Origin: JASLMY01 sp965226475
GTDB taxonomy: Bacteria; Pseudomonadota; Alphaproteobacteria; GCA-2731375
Direction: 5' to 3'
Assembly (NCBI GenBank): GCA_965226475.1
Contig: CBDDDJ010000002.1
Location: forward strand, 930,001-994,000
DNA: 64,000 nucleotides
Shown here piece by piece: positions 15,745 through 24,669 of the stretch; the stretch's first letter is position 1, and each line of letters opens with the position of its first letter. A model generated the notes under the pieces. That model saw only the letters and a list, made by a program, of their open reading frames with translations, was not told the origin of the DNA and made no database searches. The translations under genes were made by a program, and so were the position numbers.

Positions 15745-16394
15745 GCCCGGAAGACCTGCTCGGTCCGCCAGAGCGCCATGGCGCCGCTCGCGCGCGCGGC
15801 CGCGACCGGGTCGTCGTCGCCCCGCCGCTCGTTCAGATGGGCGGCGAGAACGAGGATGCCGGTGCGAAGCGTCTCCGGCACGTCGGCCGGATAGTCGCCG
15901 TAACCAGCGGTAAACTGGATCTCGATTCCGTTCGCGACCCGCGTCGGCGGGGGAAGTGCCGCCCCCTTCCGCATGACGATCCGCCCGGGAACCCCGGCGC
16001 TATCGACGAAGTAGTCGCCGGCCGGCCAGAGCGTCGCCTGATCGTCGTCGGCATGGGTCTTCACGTGGACCACCGCCTGGAGCGGCGGCAGCGGCAAGGC
16101 GACCTCGACCACCGGCCGGCGCGGGTCGGCGCCCTGGTGAAAACCTTCGCGGATCACGTCGCCGCCGAGCACGCTTCGCGGCCAGTCGTCGAGAAAGAGC
16201 CGCCAGGTCTGGGTGATCAGCGCCCGGCGGGTGAAGTGTTCCGCCGCGCGGATCGCCGCGTTCAAAAAGCCGAGGATGACGGCATCGTCGGTCGTCTGGT
16301 CGTCCTCGATCCTGAGATGCGCCTTCAACTCACCCAGCGTCACCGGCAGCTGGTCGGGGCCAGAGACACGGGACAGGCGAAGCGGCGCCGTCAT
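15741..16394 (-). CDS. Head-tail connector (GTA gp6-like)
   Basis: A 217-residue protein. The N-terminal PVTLGELKAHLRIEDDQTTDD and FLNAAIRAAEHFTRRAL form the helical connector domain seen in HK97 gp6 and RcGTA gp6. FTAGYGDYPADVPETLR precedes the C-terminal helices. It forms the ring under the portal. It overlaps both neighbours by 4 bp. Confidence 0.9.
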   Translation of the reverse strand: MTAPLRLSRVSGPDQLPVTLGELKAHLRIEDDQTTDDAVILGFLNAAIRAAEHFTRRALITQTWRLFLDDWPRSVLGGDVIREGFHQGADPRRPVVEVALPLPPLQAVVHVKTHADDDQATLWPAGDYFVDSAGVPGRIVMRKGAALPPPTRVANGIEIQFTAGYGDYPADVPETLRTGILVLAAHLNERRGDDDPVAAARASGAMALWRTEQVFRA

Positions 16395-16690
16395 CGGTCT
16401 TCGCAGCGGACGGTGATCGACCGTTCCGCCGTCTGTCCCCGGACCGTGTCCACCCGGTTGGTCAGCAGGTAGATCTGTCCCCGCTCGCAGCCCGAGAGGA
16501 ACACGGCGGTCGAGGACGGGGCGAAGCTGCCGCCGTTCAACTGTGGCAAATTGGGCGAGCCGCTCGCCGGATCGACGAACCAGCTCGAGCCCGTGATCTG
16601 GTCCGTGGGCGAGCCGGAGCCGTCCAGGAAGGACGACCAGTCGAGGGCGAAGTCCAGGATCTCGTCGGGATCGATCAGTTGGGTGGCCAT
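16391..16690 (-). CDS. Small beta-rich phage structural protein, unrecognised function
   Basis: A 99-residue protein (opening MATQLIDPDEILDF) with ALDWSSFLDG, SSWFVDPASG and RGQIYLLTNRVDT. Similar small proteins stand between capsid and connector genes in many tailed phages. The composition suggests an Ig-like or fibre-adaptor fold. The stop/start overlap with the connector (4 bp) supports reality. No specific role can be given. Confidence 0.65.
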   Translation of the reverse strand: MATQLIDPDEILDFALDWSSFLDGSGSPTDQITGSSWFVDPASGSPNLPQLNGGSFAPSSTAVFLSGCERGQIYLLTNRVDTVRGQTAERSITVRCEDR

Positions 16691-16738
16691 GAACGCCTCC
16701 GGTTGTCGGCGGGGATCGGGGTCGGGCGGCGCGATGCC

Positions 16739-17338
16739 TCAGCCCCGCCCCGCGCCGATGGCGCCGCCCGGGTGGTGGCGCACGAACAGCGTTTCGGAAA
16801 GCTCGTGCCGCTCGGCGTAGCTCACCAGCACCGCATCCAGGAGGGCGGCTTGCAGGACGGCCGAGGTGGTCGGCACCCGGCCCCAGGCCTCCTCCATGTC
16901 GGGGATGGCGAGGATGATGTCGGCCGCGTCGGCCAGCGGCCCCTCGGGCCGCGCGGTAACGAGCGCGGAAATGCCGTCGCGGGCATCGACCTCGGCCAGG
17001 ATGCGCGCCAGGTCCGCGCCCTCGCCGCCGCGCGACAGCGCCACGACCGTGACCCCCACCGGCAGCAGGCCGAGGTCGCCGTGCATGGCGTCGGCGGGAT
17101 GCAGGAAAAGCGCCGGCAGGCCGATCGCGGCCAGCCCGGCCGCCGCCCGGCGGGCGACATGGCCGCTCTTGCCCACGCCGGCGAGGACGATCATCGGCGC
17201 GTCATAGAGGGCGGCGACCAGCTCGTCGACCGCGCCCAGATCGATCTCCGCCGCCAGCCGGCCGAGTGCCTGGGCCTCGGCCCCGAGCGTCCAGAGGGCG
17301 GGGTGCCGCACCTCGCCCGGATCTATTCCCGTGAACAT
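16739..17338 (-). CDS. KpsF/KdsD-like SIS-domain sugar-phosphate isomerase in the head module
   Basis: A 199-residue single SIS domain without the C-terminal CBS pair of cellular KdsD/KpsF. It shows GVGKSGHVARR (residues 54-64), HPADAMHGDLG (80-90), a LSRGGE loop where KdsD has Ser-x-Ser-Gly-Glu, PTTSAVLQAALLDA (156-169) and HHPGGAIG (188-195). These are the substrate-binding and catalytic segments of D-arabinose-5-phosphate isomerases, which make the Kdo precursor. The nearest relatives are expected in phages and capsule loci. It lies between the decoration-like protein and connector genes, which is foreign to RcGTA itself. Confidence 0.8.
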   Translation of the reverse strand: MFTGIDPGEVRHPALWTLGAEAQALGRLAAEIDLGAVDELVAALYDAPMIVLAGVGKSGHVARRAAAGLAAIGLPALFLHPADAMHGDLGLLPVGVTVVALSRGGEGADLARILAEVDARDGISALVTARPEGPLADAADIILAIPDMEEAWGRVPTTSAVLQAALLDAVLVSYAERHELSETLFVRHHPGGAIGAGRG

Positions 17339-17425
17339 GCTTGCACTCCTCGCTGTAACGAACGCGGTCCGAACGGGCGGCGGGGACGCGCCGGCGCCCG
17401 CCGCCGCCGCCCGTGGACGCCCGGT

Positions 17426-17872
17426 CTACTGCACCGGCGCGTGGCGGGGATGGCCGAGATAGGCGATGGCGCAGACGGGCCCGCCGGTTGCGAGACCCGT
17501 CGGCTCCAGCGTGACGCGGAGGAAGCGCCTGCCGCCCCGGTAGCCGCGATGCAGCGGCACCAGGTCCGATGTGGTCGAGGCGACGATGCCGCCCGAAATG
17601 CCGCTCGCGCCCAGAACATCGTTGTCGGTGACATCGGCATAGGTCCCGGGCGCGCCCGAGCCATCGTCGGCCGCGTGTTCCAGGTGCAGGTCGATCCGGG
17701 CGGCGCCCTCGGGCGAGGCGCCCATTTCGGCGATATCGCCGAACTCGACCACCAGGTCCACCGCCGCGAAACCGGCGAGGTCGATGTTGCCCGAGGCGAG
17801 GTTCGACCCGGCGATGGTTTGCGCCCGCACCGCGCGGACGGGGAGTACGTTGTCGTAGAGATCCTTGGCCAT
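17426..17872 (-). CDS. Probable capsid decoration/head-stabilising protein
   Basis: A 148-residue protein immediately after the major capsid gene (17-bp gap). MAKDLYDNVLPVRAVRAQ, SGNIDLAGFAAVDLVVEFG and RRFLRVTLEPTGLATGGP are typical of a conserved beta-rich phage protein found downstream of HK97 capsids. Head decoration is inferred from position and composition. No transmembrane or signal segment is seen. Confidence 0.6.
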   Translation of the reverse strand: MAKDLYDNVLPVRAVRAQTIAGSNLASGNIDLAGFAAVDLVVEFGDIAEMGASPEGAARIDLHLEHAADDGSGAPGTYADVTDNDVLGASGISGGIVASTTSDLVPLHRGYRGGRRFLRVTLEPTGLATGGPVCAIAYLGHPRHAPVQ

Positions 17873-17889
17873 GGTTCGGGCTCCTTCCG

Positions 17890-19038
17890 TCAGGCCGCGA
17901 TGGTGAGGGTACGAAGCGCTTCCGCCAGCACGACCTGGCCGCCGACGCGCCGCCGGGCGACGAACTTCACCTGGCCCTGGCTCGCCAAGGTGTAGGGGTC
18001 GCGCAGCACCGACATGACGATCCGGTCGACGATGGTGTAGGCGCGCCGCCAGTCGCCGAAGGCCACGGCCTTGGCGTTGGCCGCCACCGCCGGCATGTCG
18101 GTCGCCTCCACGTAAGCCCGCCCGAGGATGGTGTTCGGCGTGACGCCGGCCACGCCCGGCTGCCAGATGTAGTTGTTCTGGCCGTCCTTCAGCTTGCGGA
18201 TCGCGCCGATGGTGGTCCGGTTCGCCACCCAGGTGCCGTTGCGGGCATAGGCGTCCTTCAGGCCGTGAAAGAGATCGATCAGGCCGTTCGCCTGTCCGTT
18301 CGCATCGGCGATGGAGGCGGCGGACCCGGAGTTTGTCGTCGCGACGTCGGAATGGTCGAGGAAGCCCTCCGGCCGCTTGACGCCGTTGCCGGAGACGAAG
18401 GCGGCGCCCTCGGCGACGCCGAAGCGCTCGGCGAACTCCATGTTGAGTTCGGCCTCCATGTCGACCGCCGCGTCCTCCAGCAGCTTCGTGGAGAGCCGCA
18501 CGTCGGCCGTCAGCTCGTGCGTCGGAATCTCCTCCAGGCCGAAGGCGAGACCGGTGGTCTCGCTCCGGGCCTCCAGCTCATCCACCCAGGCGGCGGAGAA
18601 GACGCCGGTGCGGCGCGGGATCTCCACCGTGCTCGCCGCCGTTTGGCGAACGCGGGCGAGAGCGCGGATGGGCGAGAACTCGGTGACGCCCTTGATGATC
18701 TCGCCGACGAATTCGCTCGGCGCCAAATAGCCGCCAGCCGCGTCGTCGGCGACCGACAGGACCTTGATCTCCTCCGGCCCCAGGCCCTCGCTCCCCTTCT
18801 TGACGAAGGTGGCGAAGGCCTTGCGCTCGGGCGAGACCGGCTCGGCGCGCCGGCCGCCGCCCGGACGCCTCGCCCGCGTCTCCAGCCCGGCGATACGATC
18901 CTCGATACCGTCGAGGCTCTTCTCGATGCGGGCGATCTTGCCGGGATCGGGCACGCGGGCCTCGATCTCCACGCGCAGCGCGCCCACCGCCTCCAGGTGT
19001 TCGCGCGTCAGTCTCTCGATGTCAGGGGTTGGTGACAT
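17890..19038 (-). CDS. HK97-family phage major capsid protein
   Basis: A 382-residue protein. Residues 1-100 are a charged coiled-coil delta/scaffold region to be removed by the protease. The mature shell follows from about AGGYLAPSEFVGEIIKGVTE, through IPRRTGVFSAAWVDE, to YTIVDRIVMSVLRDPYT and VKFVARRRVGGQV. It overlaps the protease gene by 17 bp. Length and motif order are normal; the gene appears intact. Confidence 0.92.
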   Translation of the reverse strand: MSPTPDIERLTREHLEAVGALRVEIEARVPDPGKIARIEKSLDGIEDRIAGLETRARRPGGGRRAEPVSPERKAFATFVKKGSEGLGPEEIKVLSVADDAAGGYLAPSEFVGEIIKGVTEFSPIRALARVRQTAASTVEIPRRTGVFSAAWVDELEARSETTGLAFGLEEIPTHELTADVRLSTKLLEDAAVDMEAELNMEFAERFGVAEGAAFVSGNGVKRPEGFLDHSDVATTNSGSAASIADANGQANGLIDLFHGLKDAYARNGTWVANRTTIGAIRKLKDGQNNYIWQPGVAGVTPNTILGRAYVEATDMPAVAANAKAVAFGDWRRAYTIVDRIVMSVLRDPYTLASQGQVKFVARRRVGGQVVLAEALRTLTIAA

Positions 19039-19921
19039 GTCTCATTCCTTTCGCGATGTCGTGAAGTCGCGCCGTCGCCGCGCTCAAGCCGGCGAGGGCC
19101 ATCTCGACCGTCTCGCGATCATCCCGATCCTCGAGCGCGGACCAGCCGCCCGACGCGATGCGTTTGGCGGCCCGGTGGGGGAAACCATGCTCGTCGCGCA
19201 GCACGGATTCGAAATCCCGGATGCTTTTGATGTCGCGCGCCCTACTCACCCGGGCGCGCGGATTGGCGGGGAAGGCGACGATGGAGATCTCGTGCAGGCC
19301 GAGCCGCGAGATCCGGCGCACGCCGGCGGCGCGGTCGACCCTGGCACCCCCCGGCGGCACGGAAAACCCGATCGAAAGCCCGTCGATCGCGCCGTGCTTC
19401 AGCAACACGGCCGCCTCGCGCCCGCGCTCGACATCCAGCAGCAGGCGGCCCGAGACCTCCAGCCCCGCGTCGCTCTCCCGGATCCGGTCCCAGACGCCGA
19501 TCGGCTGGTCCATTCTGTGACACCACAGCATCAGGACCCGGGCCGGCTCGCGCGCCGCCTCGGCGAAGGCGCCGCGCTCGACCACGTCGCCGACGAGGTC
19601 GGCGTCTCCGAAGGTCGAGGCGATACCGCTGAACGCCAGCATGTCCTCGCCGGCGCGCGGCGGCTCCACGCCCTTGAACTCGGCGCGGAAGGCCAGGTGG
19701 CGCGTGTCGGCTTCCGCCGGCCCGGGCACTTCGAGGCCATGGGTATGACCGTCCCCGCCGCCGGGCGCGGTCCGCTCGGCGCCGGCCTCGTAGGGATGCG
19801 CATGGCCCTCGACGAGGGAGGTCTCGCCACTTTTCGTGTCGTCGTAGAGATGAACGTGTCCGCTCGTCTCGCCCGTCGCGCGGCGTGCGCGCCGGACAAG
19901 CCCGTCGAAGGGCTTGGGCAT
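19022..19921 (-). CDS. HK97-family prohead protease with His-rich N-terminal extension
   Basis: A 299-residue protein. The protease core spans about 80-230: AFSGIASTFGDADLVGDVVE, a VLMLWCHRMDQPIG segment with the catalytic His, and AIDGLSIGFSV with the nucleophilic Ser. The first 80 residues are unusual for the HK97 core and contain several His-x-His stretches (HVHLYDD, EGHAHPYE, DGHTHGLE) of unknown purpose, perhaps metal-binding. Its product would trim the capsid delta domain before packaging. Confidence 0.88.
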   Translation of the reverse strand: MPKPFDGLVRRARRATGETSGHVHLYDDTKSGETSLVEGHAHPYEAGAERTAPGGGDGHTHGLEVPGPAEADTRHLAFRAEFKGVEPPRAGEDMLAFSGIASTFGDADLVGDVVERGAFAEAAREPARVLMLWCHRMDQPIGVWDRIRESDAGLEVSGRLLLDVERGREAAVLLKHGAIDGLSIGFSVPPGGARVDRAAGVRRISRLGLHEISIVAFPANPRARVSRARDIKSIRDFESVLRDEHGFPHRAAKRIASGGWSALEDRDDRETVEMALAGLSAATARLHDIAKGMRHVTNP

Positions 19922-19960
19922 GATCGATCCCCCGGATGGTTGGGAAAAAGGAAGGGAGGC

Positions 19961-21249
19961 TCAGGTCTCGGCGGTGGTCTCGGTCCGCCCGGGTCCGCCG
20001 GTCATGGCGGCGAGCGGCGCTTCGCCCGGACGGACCGTCGCGATGTCGCCGTGCGCGATCGGCTCGAGGCCGAGGCGGCGGCGGGCCTCGTTTCGCGTCA
20101 GGATGCCGGCCTGGACCAGGGGGGCGAGCGTGCGCGCCTCTGTCCGCCGCTGGTCGGCGAGCGAGGGTATCGAGTCCCAGTCGTAGTCGAGCCGGAGGTC
20201 CTCGCCGAAGAGCGGCGCCAGCCATTCGTTCAGGTCGACCAGCGTGCGGCGCATCGCCGGCATGATCGCCTCCTGCCAAAGCGCCAGGCGGGCCTGTTCG
20301 AAGTTGGCGAAGGTCATGGCGCCGGGAATGCCGACGAGCTGCGGCGGGACGCCGAAGGCGAGCGCCACGTCGCGGGCCGAGCTGTCGTTCAGGGCGGCAT
20401 AATCCATGTCGGCCGGGTTCATGCCGATCTGCTGCCACTGGAAATCGCCGTCGAGCACGGAGATCCGCCCCGACCGGCTGGGGCCGCCGAATTCCTGGTT
20501 GAGGCTCGCCTTGATCTCGCGCAGTTGCGCCTCGTCGAGCGTCGTCACCCGGCCGGCGTCGTCGCGCGGAGAATAGATGAAGGCGCCCCTGGGCGTGGCG
20601 TCGTTCTGCAACAGCGCCAGATTGTGCCGGGCCGAGGCGTTGTGCTGATCGACCTTGACCGCCGCCGCGCGAAGCGGCGACTGGCCGCGATGGTCGTCGA
20701 GCGGGTTCCACAGTCGAAAATGTTTCACCTCCGACTGGCCGCTCCGCGCGTCGACCGGAAAGACGTCGACCGCGCGGCCGTCGACGACGTATTCGTAGGC
20801 GCGCGGCACCTCGAGCGTGCCGGTCCGGATCTGGATGCGGTCGGGGCGCAGCACATAGAGCTCGCGCGGGGGCCGACGTTCGGGCCCGTCCGCAGCAGAA
20901 AGGCGTTGCCGTCGATCAGCCGGTAGGCATAGAGCGCGGTGAAGAGTTCGACCCCGCTCAACAAGGGCGCGGGCCGCGCCAGCAGGCCGAGCAGCGGGTG
21001 GCCGTCCACCACCAATGAATCGCGCTCGAACAGCTTGAAGGAAATCGCCGCCGCCCCCTCGGCGATCAGATTGACCGCGCGATAGACCACGACGTTGCGC
21101 TGATAGCCTTCCTCGGCGAAGTCCCGGAAGCGATCGCCCATCAGCCGGGCGATGCCGCCGCCGGCGAGCGTCACCGTCGGCGCCTGCTTGGCCTGGAAAT
21201 GGCCGACGAAGGCCCGGCGGGCGGCGGCGAAGGCGGTCAGGACACCCAT
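19961..21249 (-). pseudogene. HK97-type portal protein split by a 1-bp frameshift in a G-tract
   Basis: The ATG at 21249 overlaps the terminase stop (TGATG). The first about 125 residues are portal-like to NAFLLRTGPNVGP. The remaining portal (LRPDRIQIRTGTLEVP, FGVPPQLVGIPGAMTFANF, RNEARRRLGLEP) continues in a different frame to the stop at 19961. The switch falls at the run GGGGG (20868-20872, plus strand). One extra G would give the usual GPPRELYVLRPDR and a portal of about 430 residues. Whether this is a real lesion or a homopolymer sequencing error cannot be told from one sequence. Confidence 0.88.
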
Positions 21250-22580
21250 CAGATCACCGCTCCTCTTGGCTGGCCGGCGGGCCCCGGCATCAGTTCCGTG
21301 AAGGCCCAGACCAGGGCGTCGACCCGGTCGGGCGAATCGCCGCCGGCGCCCCGGCCGAAATCTACGGTGAAGGCGCACATCTGGTCTTCCAGCGTCGGAT
21401 GCGCGCCGACATGGTGGACCCGGCCTTGCTCGTAGAGCGCCGCCACCGGTTCCGCCCGCGTGACCTTGCCGCGCGTCGCCCTGAGCGCGCGGTAGGGAAT
21501 GGCGGGGTCGAGATGGCGCAGCACCGTGCCGATCCACTCCCCGCCGTTGTTCACCTCGGCGACGACCCGGTCGGCCGCGTGGGCGACGTAGCCATGCCAC
21601 GCGGCGCGGCAGACCTCGTCCGGCGTGCCACGCAGGGACAGATCCTCCAGGACGTAGCCATGGCGATCGGCGCCGAGGCCGGCGACGATGATGCCGCTCT
21701 CGTCCGCCCCCTCGCGCGACGTGGCGGCGGGATCGATCGCCACGACGATGCGCCGCAACTCCGGCGCCTCGCGCACCCTGAGTTCGTCGATACGCCGCCG
21801 CCACCAGAGCGCGCCGGGCACATCCTCCAGGATCTCGCCGTCGAGTTCCTGGCGACCGAGCCGGGTCCCCTCGTAGCGCTGGATGATCCGGGTGAAGAAG
21901 GCGGGCGCCAGGTTTTCGCGGTTATCGTGGGTCGTGCCCCGCGTCGTCACCGTATCGGGCGAGGCCAGAATGGCCTTCAGCAGCCGAAGCGGCCGGGGCG
22001 TCGTGGTCACCACCTGGCGGGGCCGCTCGCCCAGGCGCAGGCCGAATTGCAGCATGTCCCAGGTGGCCTCGCCGTGGCGCCATTTCGCCAGCTCGTCACA
22101 CCAGGCCGCGTCGTGCTGCGGCCCGCGAAGCTGGTCCGGCTCGGTCGCGTTGTAGAGCGTGGCGATGGCGCCGTTGGGCCAGCTAATGCGCCGTTTCGAG
22201 GGTTCGTAGCGCGGGCGGAACTCCGCCGGGTGCACGGCGAGCAGGCCGCTCTCGCCCTCCACCATCACGTCGCGCGCATCGGCCGCGGTTTCCGCCACCA
22301 GGGCCAGGCGGCGGTAGCGGCCGGGGCCGAGCGGCGTCGCGCCGCAAACCTCGCCGCGCACCCACTCCGCGCCGACCCGGGTCTTGCCGAAACCGGGACC
22401 GGCAAGCAGTAGCCAGACCGTCCAATCACCCCCGGGCGGCAGTTGCCCGGGCCGGGCCCAGCTCGGCCAATGAAATCGCAGCGCGGCGGCTTCCGCCTCA
22501 CTCAGGTTGTCGATCAGCCGCCGCCGCTCCGAGCCGGGCAGCAATGCGATCGACTTCATCAAGGAGACGGCGTCTGACAT
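21249..22580 (-). CDS. Phage terminase large subunit
   Basis: A 443-residue packaging motor with Walker A LLAGPGFGKTRVGAEW near residue 60, Walker B-like DAAWCDELAKW near 140, and an RNase H-like nuclease whose first acidic strand is VAIDPAATSREGADESG. HDNRENLAPAF and WRRRIDELRV match GTA gp2-type enzymes. It cuts and pumps DNA into the prohead. The start could also be the internal ATG at 22559; the longer form overlaps terS by 83 bp. Confidence 0.92.
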   Translation of the reverse strand: MSDAVSLMKSIALLPGSERRRLIDNLSEAEAAALRFHWPSWARPGQLPPGGDWTVWLLLAGPGFGKTRVGAEWVRGEVCGATPLGPGRYRRLALVAETAADARDVMVEGESGLLAVHPAEFRPRYEPSKRRISWPNGAIATLYNATEPDQLRGPQHDAAWCDELAKWRHGEATWDMLQFGLRLGERPRQVVTTTPRPLRLLKAILASPDTVTTRGTTHDNRENLAPAFFTRIIQRYEGTRLGRQELDGEILEDVPGALWWRRRIDELRVREAPELRRIVVAIDPAATSREGADESGIIVAGLGADRHGYVLEDLSLRGTPDEVCRAAWHGYVAHAADRVVAEVNNGGEWIGTVLRHLDPAIPYRALRATRGKVTRAEPVAALYEQGRVHHVGAHPTLEDQMCAFTVDFGRGAGGDSPDRVDALVWAFTELMPGPAGQPRGAVI

Positions 22581-23139
22581 CTTCCACCTCGACCACTGGC
22601 GCCGACTCGTCCCCGGCTTTTCGCTGCCTGTCGGCGAACATGGCGAGATAGCGCCCGATCATGTCGAGCGCCCGCGCCTTGTCCCAGACCTTGATTCTGT
22701 GGGTGAACTCCTCCACGGACGCGGCCTCGGCCTTGTCGTCGTCCCTGTCCTGGGCATCCTTGTCGCCGCCGCCCTTCGTCGCGGCGGGTTTCGACGTGAC
22801 GCGCCTGACCACCTCGTAGGAGGCGACCGCGGCCGCGATGTCGTCGGAAAGCTCCGCGATTTGAAGCAGCCGGCCATTGATGTCGTGCAGTTGGCGCACA
22901 TCGGCGAAGCCGATCCGCGCCAACTCGCGCAGAACCTTTTCGACCGACACTTCCGCCCTGCGCGCGCCGGCCTCGATGAGCTCCCGAACCCGGCGCTGGA
23001 CGTCCGGCTTCCCCTTCACCAGCGTGGCGCCCTTGCGGCTTCGGCTATAACCAGCCCGCCTATAGGCGTCAATTGACGTCAGGCCCTTCGCCACTCCTTG
23101 CGCATACAGCTCATGGCGCGGGTTCTCCAAAACGGGCAT
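22498..23139 (-). CDS. Phage terminase small subunit (terS)
   Basis: The ATG at 23139 is chosen because MPVLENPRHELYAQGVAKG begins the conserved HTH domain of Terminase_2-type small subunits (GLTSIDAYRRAGYSRSRK); the upstream in-frame ATG lies inside a hairpin leader. The 213 residues include HTH DNA binding (1-60), a helical oligomerisation core (70-125), a Lys/Asp-rich linker near 140 and a C-terminal helix. It would select phage DNA at pac/cos and load TerL. Two decayed relatives with the same leader lie at 25.8 and 30.1 kb. Confidence 0.85.
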   Translation of the reverse strand: MPVLENPRHELYAQGVAKGLTSIDAYRRAGYSRSRKGATLVKGKPDVQRRVRELIEAGARRAEVSVEKVLRELARIGFADVRQLHDINGRLLQIAELSDDIAAAVASYEVVRRVTSKPAATKGGGDKDAQDRDDDKAEAASVEEFTHRIKVWDKARALDMIGRYLAMFADRQRKAGDESAPVVEVEDVRRRLLDEVDRIAARLGAAAADRQPE

Positions 23140-23546
23140 GGCACCTCGCGGTTCGACCGAATGAATGTATTGAATTCGTTGGCCCGGACCGGAATCGTGG
23201 CCGCCGCCCGAAACGCAAGACGCCCCGCGCGGTCTTCCCGGCGGGGCGTTCTTCGTCATCTGGCGAATAGATGGGTTCGAGGTGTCCCCGCCGCAAGGGC
23301 GCGCCGGAAATAAAACCGGGGACCTCGCCCAAAATCATAAGCGTCGCGCATTGGGTCCGGCGCACCGGGCGTTCCCCGTTTTGGTGATCTCTCCTCGCTT
23401 GCGTGGCCAATTTCCCGATGCTCTTGGCTACTCGCGAAAGTCGGCCGAACCCGGCAGTTTATCCGGTGGCGGAGAAATTACTTAAAATAACAGATAAATT
23501 TTCTGAAAAACAAACCGGCATTCATCTCGATATTTATATAAATATT
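23140..23546. other. Gene-free stretch between terS and IS copy 1
   Basis: It holds the terS leader hairpin in its first 170 bp. After about 23,450 base composition turns sharply AT-rich (TATTTATATAAATATT next to the IS). No convincing ORF, integrase, repressor or attachment site is visible, so the expected lysogeny genes of the prophage are not here. Confidence 0.5.
23213..23310 (-). promoter_or_regulatory. Leader hairpin upstream of terS (copy A of a three-copy leader)
   Basis: A GC stem CGCCCCGC/GCGGGGCG (23221-23228 with 23241-23248) lies about 80-120 bp before the terS start. On the minus strand it is followed by TCTTGCGTTTC, a weak terminator-like tail. The flanking block (plus strand GATGGGTTCGAGGTGTCC and neighbours) is nearly repeated at 25.9 and 30.1 kb, each time upstream of a terS-like ORF. 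An attenuator or a 5' processing structure is the simplest reading. Confidence 0.55.
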
Positions 23547-24501
23547 GGCTCAATTCGTGAATTGTATGCGTCACCTTGTTACGGCGGCGGCGAGGCAGGC
23601 TCGGTCATTGGCGCCGGGGGCGAGGCCGACGAGGTGGAACCAGCTCAGGTAGTTGTCCAGATAGCGGGTGGCGATGCCGCGGCGGGGACGCAGCAAGTCC
23701 TTCAACCGGCTGTGGCGGCTGTTCACCGTCTGCACATGCAGATCGCCCCGAACCCGTTCCCCCATCGAGCGGTTGAGTGCTTCGTGGCTCACACCGGGTC
23801 GAGAGCAGCCGTGAGCGCCGCCGCGTCGACCCTGGGCAGCACCGCGCTCACCGTCGTCCCGCTCCGGTCCGCCGCCATGAGAACCGGCACCTGCTCGCGC
23901 GAGAGGCCGCGCTTCTTCGCCTTGCCGCCCCGCCGCCGTGCCTTGCGTCCCAGCCCGCGCGCGCCCTTCCGGCTCTCCAGGACGTAGGTCTCGTCCGCTT
24001 CCACGATCCCCTTGAGCACCTCCGAATCGCTCCGCGCCGCCGCCAGAAACCGGTGACGCCAGCGGAACGCCGTGCTCACCGCCACGTCGCAGCGCGCCGC
24101 CGAGGCCTTCACCGTCTCCCCCTCCGCCAGCGACGCCCCGAACGACAGCCAGCGTTCCTTGTGGTGCAGGCCCGACAGCGGCGTACCGGTCAGCGCGTTG
24201 AAGGTCCTGCCGCAGCCCTTGCACTGGTAGCGCCGCAGACCCCGCGCCATACCGCGCGAAACCGCCCCTTCGCTCGCGCAGTGCGGACAGCGCCGGGCCT
24301 CGTCCACACCAAGCTCGATCGCGGCCTTCGATGCCTCGCCTTCGCTCCGGCCCGACAGCACCGCGAGCGCCTCGTGCCGCTGCACGCGCGTCAGCCCGCG
24401 CGCCGCCGAAAGCCACACCTGGAAACCCTTGCCGTCCATGACCCAACCTCCTGACGTTCCGGGCATTCTATCACAAATGCATACGTTTCACGAATTGAGC
24501 T
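23547..24501 (-). mobile_element. IS1595-family element, copy 1, with 70-bp internal deletion
   Basis: The left end GGCTCAATTCGTGAATTG and the right end CACGAATTGAGCT are inverted repeats matching copy 2. Flanks TAAATATT (23539-23546) and AAAATATT (24502-24509) agree at 7 of 8 bases, consistent with an 8-bp target duplication. Apart from the 70-bp deletion and one residue change seen in the transposase, it appears identical to copy 2 at 45.5 kb, so both insertions are recent. Confidence 0.9.
23571..24466 (-). pseudogene. IS1595/ISXO2-like transposase, frameshifted by deletion
   Basis: An N-terminal zinc ribbon (CPHCASEGAVSRG, CKGCGRTFNALTG) is followed by the ISXO2-like DDE domain with EADETYV. 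After LTAALDPV the frame meets TGA. Comparison with the intact copy shows 70 bp missing between CCGGTG and TGAGCC, so the last catalytic acidic residues are out of frame. The product would be 225 residues instead of 321. It could still be moved in trans by copy 2. Confidence 0.92.
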
Positions 24502-24669
24502 AAAATATTTGCTAAGGTTTAAGTTAATCAGAAACGAAATTTAACTGAAAATATCTGGTAATTATTCAGGTCCGCCCTTATGTTCCTTAAACGACGCGGG
24601 AGACCCGACAGAAGTCAGGGCGTGCTGGCCAAGGTAAATGCCCTTGACGCCAAATTCGGGAGAGAAACC

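Noticed and set aside
22498..23259. Longer terS start at 23259
   Set aside because: The extra 40 residues come from the hairpin leader; the conserved HTH begins at 23139 and the same MPxLEN start is seen in both terS-like remnants.
23260..23300. tRNA or attachment site suggested by GGGTTCGAGGTGTCC (T-arm-like)
   Set aside because: No acceptor, anticodon or D-arm can be drawn around it in any of the three copies.
24580..24669. ParA start at 24580
   Set aside because: The extension lacks similarity to the family, and the internal ATG at 24670 has a better ribosome site and the conserved first strand.
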